From Methylibium sp965279545 (GTDB taxonomy: Bacteria > Pseudomonadota > Gammaproteobacteria > Burkholderiales > Burkholderiaceae_C): a stretch of 64,000 nucleotides of DNA. Positions within the stretch are counted from its first letter, which is position 1. Every line of letters starts with the position of its first letter. The notes beneath the pieces are model-generated. The model had not been told where the DNA came from. It saw only the letters and a list, made by a program, of their open reading frames with translations, and searched no databases. Made by a program: the position numbers and the translations under genes. The DNA lies in NCBI RefSeq assembly GCF_965279545.1, contig NZ_OZ257250.1:496001-560000 (forward strand), given 5' to 3'. Below, in pieces: positions 14,001-21,055 of this stretch.

Positions 14001-14549
14001 GAGTTCCGCTTTCCCGTGATCGGCGGGCTGACGGTGGCCGGTGTCGAGCTGGGCTTGCGGGCCGCGCTCGAGCCCTGGCACGTGATGGGCGAGGAGGGTT
14101 CGCCCGGCGGCACGGTGCGCTACGTCGATTCGTCGCTGGAGCGCGTGGAGGTCAAGGTCACCGGGCTCAACGGCAACCGTCACGTCGTCACCGTCAACGG
14201 CCGGGCGCTGCCGCTGCAGCCCACGGGCCGCGTCGGCGAATTCGTGGCCGGGGTGCGCTACAAGGCCTGGGCGCCGCCGTCGGCGCTGCACCCGACGATC
14301 GGCGAGCATGCGCCGCTCACCTTCGACGTGGTCGACACCTGGATGAGCCGTTCGCTCGGGGGCTGCCGCTATCATGTGGCTCATCCCGGCGGGCGCAACC
14401 ACGACAGCTTTCCGGTCAACGCCTACGAGGCCGAGAGCCGCCGGCTGGCGCGCTTCTTCAAGCTCGGTCACACGCCGGGCAAGATGCAGGTCGCGCCGGC
14501 CCTGCCGAGTCGCGAGTTTCCCTTCAGCCTCGATCTGCGCCACCTCTGA
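11067..14549 (+). CDS. Transglutaminase-like protease fused to DUF2126 domain
   Basis: An 1160-residue protein. The N-terminal part (about 1-290) is a transglutaminase-like fold with an intact catalytic triad: Cys180 in GSCRDTG, His229 in DLHAWCEVYLPG and Asp245 in GLDPTSG. Residues about 300-1160 match the large DUF2126 domain that accompanies these proteins (QGGEPTFVSVYDREGAEWN near its start). A Gly/Ala-rich low-complexity stretch (about 586-644) interrupts it. A GAAGGAG site precedes the TTG start. It is the first of five genes of the predicted ATP-grasp/Alpha-E/transglutaminase system, proposed from genomics to make and cleave an unknown peptide; the chemistry is not established. The next gene starts 19 bp downstream. 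Confidence 0.87.
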   Translation: MSIHVALNHVTHYRYDRRVALGPQVVRLRPAPHCRTPILSYSLRVEPVDHFINWQQDPFSNYLARLVFAEKTTEFKITVDLVAEMSVYNPFDFFLEPSAENFPFSYEEGLERELAPYLVGGELTPRFKAFVDSVPRKTQRTIDFLVGLNQRLQHDISYLIRMEPGVQTPEQTLESGAGSCRDTGWLLVQALRHMGLAARFVSGYLIQLKPDVKSLDGPSGAETDFTDLHAWCEVYLPGAGWIGLDPTSGLMAGEGHIPVACTPEPSSAAPVEGGVDESEVEFVHSMSVTRIHESPRVTKPYTEEQWAQVLSLGEQVDLQLKAQDVRLTQGGEPTFVSVYDREGAEWNTAALGPTKRGFANELVQRLRARYGVGGFLHFGQGKWYPGEQLPRWALSIFWRADGEPCWIDPTLFADERQPTGYSEVESKAFIELLARKLGLATDYIQAGYEDTWYYLWRERRLPVNVDPFDARLDDELERARLRKVFDQGLAKVVGYMLPIKREPGAPGLAGPSWTTGPWFFRDERMYLMPGDSPMGYRLPLDSLPWVTKGDYPYLIDADPFAPAGRLRSVAALRAQYGEHAFRAAQGAGAGPSADGSDGGGAAALAGASPAGAGAGEGAGAGAGVGTGAGSTPGAAARRGLTHRPARFESAAWITRTAMCVEVRGGILYVFMPPLELLDDYLDLLAAIEATAAALGIKLVLEGYPPPRDVRLKMLQVTPDPGVIEVNIHPASSWEQLVDHTEFLYEAAHETRLSTEKFMLDGRHTGTGGGNHFVLGGATPADSPFLRRPDLLASLLAYWHNHPSLSYLFSGMFIGPTSQAPRIDEARNDQVFELEIALQEIERQTASFAQVPPWTVDRTLRNILIDVTGNTHRAEFCIDKLYSPDGPTGRLGLLELRAFEMPPHARMSLVQQLLLRALVARFWRTPYTGGSVTRLTRWGTELHDRFLLPTFVQMDFDDVLAELRQDGFAFDPAWFAPHFEFRFPVIGGLTVAGVELGLRAALEPWHVMGEEGSPGGTVRYVDSSLERVEVKVTGLNGNRHVVTVNGRALPLQPTGRVGEFVAGVRYKAWAPPSALHPTIGEHAPLTFDVVDTWMSRSLGGCRYHVAHPGGRNHDSFPVNAYEAESRRLARFFKLGHTPGKMQVAPALPSREFPFSLDLRHL

Positions 14550-14567
14550 GTCTCAACCACCGCCGCC

Positions 14568-17219
14568 GTGCTGCAGTCCTCGCTTGAATTCGACGCCTCC
14601 GGCTGGCATTCCGACGCGGTGGTGCATGGGGTCCTGCATGCGGCGCGGCGCGCCGATCCGGGTCACTACGACGAGTTGCTGCAGGACACCGGGCAGGCAC
14701 TGCGCGAGCGCTGGCAGCGCTTCTTCGGGTTGCTGGGGTTCGACAGCCTGAGCGGACTGGACCGCCGCGCCGCGCAGATCGCGCAGCAGATCCATCGCAA
14801 CGGCGTGACCTACAACGTCTACCAGCCGGCCGGCGTGAGCAGCACGACCGGCGAGAGCGGCAAGCGACCGTGGTCGCTGGGCGTGCTGCCGTTGCTGATC
14901 GAGCCGGCCGACTGGCAGGTGATCGAAACCGGCATCGCCCAGCGCGCGCGCCTGCTCGAGGCGATGCTGGCCGATTGCTACGGGCCGCAGCGCCTGCTGC
15001 ACGAGGGCCTGCTGCCGCCCGCGCTGGTGCTCGGCCACCCGAGCTACCTGCGTGCGCTGCATGGCGTGGAGCCGGCCGGAGGCGTGCGGCTGCACGTGCT
15101 GGCCTTCGACATCGCGCGTGGCGCCGGTGGCGAGTGGTCGGTGGTGTCGCAGCGCAGCCAGGCGCCCTCGGGACTCGGCTATGTGCTGGAGAACCGGCTG
15201 ATCGTCTCGCGCCAGTTTCCCGAGGCCTTCCGCGAGCTGCGCGTCGAGCACGTCGCATCGAGCTACCGCAGCCTGCTCGACTCGCTGCTCGGCCCCGCGT
15301 CTGTGATCGCCGCGGCCGATGGCTGCGCAACACCCCGCCTGGCGCTGCTCACCCCCGGACCGTACAACGAGACCTACTTCGAGCAGGCCTACCTCGCCCG
15401 CTACCTGGGCCTGCCGCTGGTCGAGGGCGGGGACCTGACGGTGCGCGACGATCGCCTCTACCTCAAGACCGTGCAGGGCCTGGAGCCGGTGCACGGCCTG
15501 CTGCGGCGGCTCGACGACATCTGGTGCGACCCGCTGGAGCTGCGCGCCGATTCGGCGCTCGGTGTGCCCGGCCTGCTGCAGGTGCTGCGGGCCGGCCGGC
15601 TGGTGATGGCCAATGCGCTGGGCGCGGGCTTCCTGGAGTCGCCCGGCGTGCTGGGTTTCATGCCGGCGATCGCGCGCCAGCTCCTCGGCGAGCCCTTGTC
15701 GCTGCCGGCGCTGCCGAGCTGGTGGTGCGGCGAGGAAGCGGCTTGGCAGGCCACGCGCGACGAACTGCCCGAGCGCGTGATCCGGCCCACCTACCAGGGC
15801 GTGCGCGGCCGCAGCTTCGAGCCGCAGATCATGGCGACGCTGGCGCCGGCCGCCCGCGACGAATGGCGCGAGCGCATCGAGGACGAGCCCGACGAATTCA
15901 CGCTGCAACGCTACCAGCCGTTCTCGCAGACGCCGTGGTGGGAGTCCGGCGCCTTCCTGCCGCGCACCGCGATGCTGCGCGTCTATGCGATCGCCGACGG
16001 CCGCGGCGGCTACCGCGTGCTGCCCGGCGGCATGACGCGCATCGCTGCACGCGACCCGCACGTGGTGTCGATGCAGCACGGTGGCGCGAGCCTCGACACC
16101 TGGGTGCTGCGCGAAGGGGCGGTGGACACCTATTCCATGCTGCCGCAGCGGCTGCGGCCCGAGGAAATCGCGGTGCACCAGCGGCCCGTGTCGAGCCGCA
16201 CCGCCGAGAACCTGTTCTGGATGGGTCGCTACACCGAACGCACCGAACAGCTGGTGCGCCTGGCGCTGGCCACCGCGGCGCTGGTCGACGACGACGACGA
16301 CACGCCGTCGGCGGTGCTGGATGCCGTGTCCGAGCTCGTGCAGCGCAGCGGGCTCGCGCCTGCAGGCGTGCCCTCGTTGACGAAGTCGCCGCGCGTGTTC
16401 GAGCGCTCCGTCGTCGCGGCGCTGACCGATGCCGGCGACCACCAGAGCATCGCCTACAACCTGGCCGCACTCGACCGCGTGGCCGGGGCCTTGCGCGAAC
16501 GCTTGTCGCCCGAGCACGGGCGGCTGGTGCGCGCAATGGTCGAAGACTTCCATGCGCGGGTGGAGATTGTCGCGTCCGGGGCCGAGGACGATGCGCCTGC
16601 CGGGACCGCACCGGGTCTGGCCAGCGACGCGCTGCGTGGCGCGCTCGAACACCTGGCCAGCCAGCTCGCCGCGGTGACCGGGGCCCAAAGCGACCGCATG
16701 ACACGCGACGACGGCTGGCGGCTGCTCACCGTGGGGCGGCAGGCCGAGCGGCTCATCGCGATGAGCGGTACGCTGCGCTGCTTCTTCGAGGAGGGGGCGG
16801 TCCACAGCGCCCACGGCTTCGACCTGCTGCTCGACCTGTTCGACAGCAGCCTCACCTACCGCGCGCGCTACCCCGGCCGGCAGGAGGCGCTGGCGCTGCT
16901 CGACCTGCTGGTGATCGATCCGGCCAATCCGCGCGCATTGGGTTGCGTGCTGCGGCGCCTGCGCACCGAGCTGGCCAAGCTGCCGGGCAGTGCCGATTCG
17001 GTCGAGGGGATGCTGGCGCTGCTGCCGCCGGCCGGCGTCGGCACGACGCTGGTCCAGCTGTGCCGGCGGGCCGAGCCCGGCCAGGAGGCGGTGGTCGACG
17101 ATGGCCTGGTGGTCGCCCTCGCCGATCGCCTGGCCGAGGCCGGCGCGCGCCTGTCCGATGACGTGGGGCGGCGCTACTTCGCGCTCGCCGGCTTGCATGA
17201 ACAGCATCTCTCGGTCTGA
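14568..17219 (+). CDS. Circularly permuted ATP-grasp ligase fused to Alpha-E domain
   Basis: An 883-residue fusion. Residues about 80-535 form the circularly permuted ATP-grasp domain (DUF404/407) with LLTPGPYNETYFEQAYLARY and VIRPTYQGVRGRSFEPQIM. Residues about 543-883 form the helical Alpha-E domain (DUF403), opening with SSRTAENLFWMGRYTERTEQ. ATP-grasp enzymes ligate carboxylates to amines, so amide or peptide bond formation is predicted; substrate and product are unknown. The GTG start is chosen because it begins the conserved sequence and follows the previous stop closely. The 3' end overlaps the next gene by 23 bp. Compare the separate homologues at 18230 and 19688. Confidence 0.87.
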   Translation: MLQSSLEFDASGWHSDAVVHGVLHAARRADPGHYDELLQDTGQALRERWQRFFGLLGFDSLSGLDRRAAQIAQQIHRNGVTYNVYQPAGVSSTTGESGKRPWSLGVLPLLIEPADWQVIETGIAQRARLLEAMLADCYGPQRLLHEGLLPPALVLGHPSYLRALHGVEPAGGVRLHVLAFDIARGAGGEWSVVSQRSQAPSGLGYVLENRLIVSRQFPEAFRELRVEHVASSYRSLLDSLLGPASVIAAADGCATPRLALLTPGPYNETYFEQAYLARYLGLPLVEGGDLTVRDDRLYLKTVQGLEPVHGLLRRLDDIWCDPLELRADSALGVPGLLQVLRAGRLVMANALGAGFLESPGVLGFMPAIARQLLGEPLSLPALPSWWCGEEAAWQATRDELPERVIRPTYQGVRGRSFEPQIMATLAPAARDEWRERIEDEPDEFTLQRYQPFSQTPWWESGAFLPRTAMLRVYAIADGRGGYRVLPGGMTRIAARDPHVVSMQHGGASLDTWVLREGAVDTYSMLPQRLRPEEIAVHQRPVSSRTAENLFWMGRYTERTEQLVRLALATAALVDDDDDTPSAVLDAVSELVQRSGLAPAGVPSLTKSPRVFERSVVAALTDAGDHQSIAYNLAALDRVAGALRERLSPEHGRLVRAMVEDFHARVEIVASGAEDDAPAGTAPGLASDALRGALEHLASQLAAVTGAQSDRMTRDDGWRLLTVGRQAERLIAMSGTLRCFFEEGAVHSAHGFDLLLDLFDSSLTYRARYPGRQEALALLDLLVIDPANPRALGCVLRRLRTELAKLPGSADSVEGMLALLPPAGVGTTLVQLCRRAEPGQEAVVDDGLVVALADRLAEAGARLSDDVGRRYFALAGLHEQHLSV

Positions 17220-18156
17220 GCCGCCCGGCCCGCCGCTGCGGGTGGCGCAGCCCCCTTCGGGACCGGTCGAACTCGAAGTCGTGCACGTGACCGAGTACCG
17301 CTATGGCAGCCCGGTCGAGCTGGCACAGCACATCGCCATTCTGAAGCCGCGCGACGAGGGGGCACAGCAGCTGCTGGACTTCGAGATGGAGATCGAACCG
17401 CTGCCGGCGCACCAGCACGACGATTGCGATGTCTACGGCAACAGCCGCCGCGTGTTCACGCTGACCGCGCCGCACCAGGTGCTGCGGGTGAGAGCCACCA
17501 GCCGCGTGCGTGCAAATCCCGCCGAACGCTCCGGCGCGGCGGCCCTGCCGTGGGAGGCTTGCCGCGAGCGTTGGCGCTACGTGTCGGGCCGGCCGCTCGA
17601 CCCTGCGGCCGAGTTCACCTTCCCGTCGACGCTGGTGCCATCGCACGCGGCGCTGCGCGCCTGGGCCCGGCCGTCGTTCGGGCCGGGCCGGCGCCTCGAC
17701 GAGGCGGCCACCGAGCTGATGCACCGCCTGCATGCCGATTTCGCCTATGCGCCGCACAGCACCGAGGTCGGCACGCCGCTGCTCGAGGCTTTCGAGCAGC
17801 GGCGCGGCGTGTGCCAGGACTTCGCCCACGTGATGATCGGCAGCCTGCGCGTGCTCGGCCTGGCGGCGCGCTACGTCAGCGGCTACCTGCTGACCGAGCC
17901 CGCCCCGGGCCAGCCCAGGTTCGAAGGAGCCGATGCGTCGCATGCCTGGGTTGCCGTGGCGATGCCGCGCGAGGACGGCTCGGTCGACTGGCTCGAACTC
18001 GACCCGACCAACGATTGCGAGGCCGGCCCGACCCATGTGCGCCTCGCGCTGGGGCGTGACTACGCCGACGTCACGCCGCTGTGCGGCGTGATCCGCGGCG
18101 GCGGCCGCCACCGCCTGGACGTGCGTGTCGGTACGCGTGTGGTGCCCGCAGCATGA
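17197..18156 (+). CDS. Transglutaminase-like cysteine protease
   Basis: A 319-residue transglutaminase-like protein with an N-terminal beta-barrel domain (Bact_transglu_N type, HVTEYRYGSPVELAQHI) and a complete triad: Cys206 in RRGVCQDFAHVM, His249 in SHAWVAVAMP and Asp269 in ELDPTND. There is no signal peptide, so it should act in the cytoplasm. The ATG lies inside the end of the ATP-grasp/Alpha-E fusion gene (23-bp overlap), so the two are coupled. Predicted role: hydrolysis or transfer of the amide bonds made by the neighbouring ligases. Not established experimentally. Confidence 0.87.
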   Translation: MNSISRSEPPGPPLRVAQPPSGPVELEVVHVTEYRYGSPVELAQHIAILKPRDEGAQQLLDFEMEIEPLPAHQHDDCDVYGNSRRVFTLTAPHQVLRVRATSRVRANPAERSGAAALPWEACRERWRYVSGRPLDPAAEFTFPSTLVPSHAALRAWARPSFGPGRRLDEAATELMHRLHADFAYAPHSTEVGTPLLEAFEQRRGVCQDFAHVMIGSLRVLGLAARYVSGYLLTEPAPGQPRFEGADASHAWVAVAMPREDGSVDWLELDPTNDCEAGPTHVRLALGRDYADVTPLCGVIRGGGRHRLDVRVGTRVVPAA

Positions 18157-18229
18157 GCCGGCCGCGACCGGCGAAAACAGGCTGCTTGGCACAATCTCTG
18201 CTAGCTTCAGCCTCAGCGTAGGAGACACG

Positions 18230-19666
18230 ATGACGAAGTTCTACGACGAGATGCATGCCAGCGGCGACAAGGTGCGCGAGCACTATGCTGGCTACGACCG
18301 CTGGCTCGCCCAGCAACCGCACGAGGCCATGAAGGATCACCGCGACGAGGCGGAGATGATCTTTCGCCGTGTCGGCATCACCTTCGCGGTCTACGGCGCG
18401 AAGGACGAGGACGGCTCCGGCACCGAGCGGCTGATTCCCTTCGACCTGATCCCGCGCATCATCCCCGCGCAGGAATGGCGCGAGATGGAGAAGGGCCTGA
18501 AGCAGCGCGTCAACGCGCTCAACCGCTTCATCCACGACGTCTACCACGACCAGGAGATCATCAAGGCCGGCATCGTGCCGGGCGAGCAGGTCTTCAAGAA
18601 CGCGCAGTTCCGCCCCGAGATGATGGGCGTGGACGTGCCGGGCAATGTCTATTCACAGATCTCCGGCATCGACATCGTGCGGGCCGCCAACCCCGACGGC
18701 TCGGGCAGCTACTACGTGCTCGAGGACAACCTGCGCGTGCCCAGCGGCGTGAGCTACATGCTCGAGAACCGCAAGATGATGATGCGGCTGTTCCCCGAGC
18801 TGTTCAGCAGCCACCGTGTCGCGCCGGTCGCGCACTACCCGGACCTGCTGCTCGACACCTTGCGTGCCGTCGCGCCGCCCGGCGCGGCCGAACCGACCGT
18901 GGTGGTCATGACGCCGGGCATGTACAACTCGGCCTACTTCGAGCACGCCTTCCTCGCGCAGCAGATGGGCGTCGAGCTGGTCGAAGGGCAGGACCTGTTC
19001 GTCAAGGACAACTACCTGTACATGCGCACGACCCAGGGGCCGCGCCGCGTCGACGTGATCTACCGTCGCATCGACGACGACTTCCTGGACCCGAAAGCTT
19101 TCCGCGCCGATTCGACGATCGGCTGCGCCGGCCTGCTGTCGGTCTACCGTGCCGGCAACGTGAACCTGTGCAACGCCATCGGCACCGGCGTGGCCGACGA
19201 CAAGTCGATCTACCCCTACGTGCCGAAGATGATCGAGTTCTACCTCGGCCAGAAGCCGATCCTGAACAACGTGCCGACCTACCAGTGCCGCGAGAGCGAT
19301 GACCTGCAGTACGTGCTGGCGCACCTGGGCGAGCTGGTCGTGAAGGAAGTGCACGGCGCCGGCGGCTACGGCATGCTGGTCGGCCCGGCGGCGAGCAAGG
19401 CGGAGATCGAGGAGTTCCGCCTGCAGCTTGTTGCGAACCCGAACAACTACATCGCCCAGCCCACGCTCGCGCTGTCGACCTGCCCGACCTTCGTCGAGAG
19501 CGGCGTCGCGCCGCGCCACATCGACCTGCGGCCCTTCGTGCTGTCGGGCAAGACGGTGCAGATGGTGCCGGGCGGCCTGACGCGGGTGGCGTTGAAGGAA
19601 GGTTCCCTGGTCGTCAACTCGTCGCAGGGCGGCGGGACCAAGGACACCTGGATGCTCGAAGCGTGA
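18230..19666 (+). CDS. Stand-alone circularly permuted ATP-grasp (type 2) protein
   Basis: A 478-residue DUF404/407 ATP-grasp protein, without an Alpha-E domain. It keeps the family blocks YYVLEDNLRVPSGVSYMLEN and VVMTPGMYNSAYFEHAFLAQ, clearly homologous to the N-terminal part of the fusion protein encoded 3.6 kb upstream but divergent enough to be an old paralogue. A TAGGAGACACG ribosome binding region precedes the ATG. It is separated from the preceding transglutaminase by 73 bp, which could hold a separate promoter, and is followed after 21 bp by a stand-alone Alpha-E gene. Predicted peptide or amide ligase of unknown substrate. Confidence 0.88.
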   Translation: MTKFYDEMHASGDKVREHYAGYDRWLAQQPHEAMKDHRDEAEMIFRRVGITFAVYGAKDEDGSGTERLIPFDLIPRIIPAQEWREMEKGLKQRVNALNRFIHDVYHDQEIIKAGIVPGEQVFKNAQFRPEMMGVDVPGNVYSQISGIDIVRAANPDGSGSYYVLEDNLRVPSGVSYMLENRKMMMRLFPELFSSHRVAPVAHYPDLLLDTLRAVAPPGAAEPTVVVMTPGMYNSAYFEHAFLAQQMGVELVEGQDLFVKDNYLYMRTTQGPRRVDVIYRRIDDDFLDPKAFRADSTIGCAGLLSVYRAGNVNLCNAIGTGVADDKSIYPYVPKMIEFYLGQKPILNNVPTYQCRESDDLQYVLAHLGELVVKEVHGAGGYGMLVGPAASKAEIEEFRLQLVANPNNYIAQPTLALSTCPTFVESGVAPRHIDLRPFVLSGKTVQMVPGGLTRVALKEGSLVVNSSQGGGTKDTWMLEA

Positions 19667-19687
19667 ACCGGGCCTGAGGAGACCGCC

Positions 19688-20644
19688 GTGTTGTCAAGAA
19701 CCGCCGACCACTTGTTCTGGATGGCCCGTTACACCGAGCGCGCGGAGAACACCGCCCGCATGCTCGACGTGAACTACCAGACCTCGCTGCTGCCGCAGTC
19801 CAGCGAGGCCACCGAGCAGGGCTGGCGCGGCCTGCTCAGCATCAGCGAGCTGACGCATGACTACCACCGCCTGCACGACAGCGTGAACCCGCGCGAGGTC
19901 ATGGAATTCATGGTGCGCGACGAGTCCAACCCGTCGAGCATCCACTCCTGCCTGCGCGCGGCGCGCGAGAACGCCCGCGCGGTGCGCGGCACGCTGACCA
20001 CCGAGGTCTGGGAAACCGCCAACACCACCTGGCTGGAGTTCAAGCGGCTCATTGCCGAGGGCAGCTTCAAGCGCGACCCGGCCGACTTCTTCGAGTGGGT
20101 GAAGTTCCGCTCGCACCTGTCGCGCGGCGTGACGCTGGGCACGATGCTGCAGGACGAGAGCTTCCACTTCCTGCGCATCGGCACCTTCCTCGAGCGCGCC
20201 GACAACACCGCGCGGCTGCTCGACGTCAAGTTCCACGGTGCGCAGAGCGAATTCTTCGGCGTGCGCGAGCAGCGCGAGCCGGTCGAGGTCGACTTCTACT
20301 ACTGGAGCGCGATCCTGCGCTCGGTGTCCGGCTTCGAGGTCTACCGCAAGGTCTACCGCAATGTGATCCGCCCCGAGAAGGTGGCCGAACTGATGATCCT
20401 GCGGCCCGACATGCCGCGCTCGCTGGCCGCCTGCATGAACGAGGTGGTCGGCAACCTGAAGATGGTGTCGAACGAGCAGAGCGGCGAGACGCTGCGCCGC
20501 GCCGGGCGGCTGCGCGCCGACCTGAGCTTCGGCCGCATCGACGAGATCCTGGCGACCGGGCTGCACGCCTTCCTGACGCAGTTCCTCGACCGTGTCGGCG
20601 ACCTGGGCGTGGGCATCAGCCGCGACTTCCTGGTGCCGGTCTGA
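19688..20644 (+). CDS. Stand-alone Alpha-E (DUF403) protein
   Basis: A 318-residue, almost entirely helical Alpha-E protein. It starts with LSRTADHLFWMARYTERAEN, the same motif that opens the second half of the fusion at 14568. The repeated ARYTERAENTARMLDV and LERADNTARLLDVKFH segments suggest an internal duplication. It has no catalytic motif I recognise and probably works as the partner of the ATP-grasp protein just upstream. The GTG start follows a GAGGAG site. It ends the ancestral gene block; the ffs-linked insertion begins about 55 bp downstream. Confidence 0.87.
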   Translation: MLSRTADHLFWMARYTERAENTARMLDVNYQTSLLPQSSEATEQGWRGLLSISELTHDYHRLHDSVNPREVMEFMVRDESNPSSIHSCLRAARENARAVRGTLTTEVWETANTTWLEFKRLIAEGSFKRDPADFFEWVKFRSHLSRGVTLGTMLQDESFHFLRIGTFLERADNTARLLDVKFHGAQSEFFGVREQREPVEVDFYYWSAILRSVSGFEVYRKVYRNVIRPEKVAELMILRPDMPRSLAACMNEVVGNLKMVSNEQSGETLRRAGRLRADLSFGRIDEILATGLHAFLTQFLDRVGDLGVGISRDFLVPV

Positions 20645-20699
20645 AGCGGACGCCGCCCGGTCGGGCTGCGTGGCGCGAGGGCAATATCGAGGGAAAAGG

Positions 20700-20714
20700 G
20701 GTGACGAGCCCGAC
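20700..20714. repeat. Left attachment-like direct repeat (copy of ffs 3' end)
   Basis: GGTGACGAGCCCGAC is identical to 23517-23531. Twelve of its fifteen bases equal the last 12 nt of the SRP RNA gene. The flanking AAAAGGGG reads, on the RNA strand, as CCCCTTTT, which fits the original sequence just beyond ffs before the insertion. Interpreted as attL of an element that integrated at the end of ffs. Confidence 0.72.
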
Positions 20715-21055
20715 TCTCGTGGAGTCGGACCCGAAACCTAGGATAGGTGCGGGTCCCAGCGGGGTCCCAAAGGCGTCAGGTACACAGTCCAGGTCCGCAG
20801 TGGAGGCACTCCGGCACGCCGTTTTGGGGCTGTCGCAGTGCTGTTGCGCTACCTCGTCCCGTTCGCGGTGGCGCACGCAGTGAGGTAGGCCCCGACGGGC
20901 GGCTGGCTGATCAAGTGGGGAGGATGAGCTGACCGAAGGTCCGGCATTTCGGGAGACAGCGGCGTGCCTAGGATGCGATACGATGAACTCCGCTCGACAG
21001 ACACCCAAGAATAGATCGAGCGCCGAGAGACAAGTTGGGGCTGGAGGGGGCGCGT
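20715..21055. other. Noncoding left part of the insertion
   Basis: No convincing gene. It holds a small hairpin (CGACTC at 20711-20716 with GAGTCG at 20722-20727), a second inverted repeat GGACCC (20727-20732) with GGGTCC (20751-20756), and a tandem GGGTCCC at 20751 and 20762. The diguanylate cyclase gene starts after it behind a TGGAGGGG site. The promoter of that gene presumably lies here, but no clear -35/-10 pair stands out. Confidence 0.5.

Noticed and set aside
11190..14543. A 1117-codon minus-strand frame opposite the DUF2126 gene
   Set aside because: Composition is Arg/His/Ala/Gln-rich, typical of a shadow, and the plus strand carries clear transglutaminase motifs.
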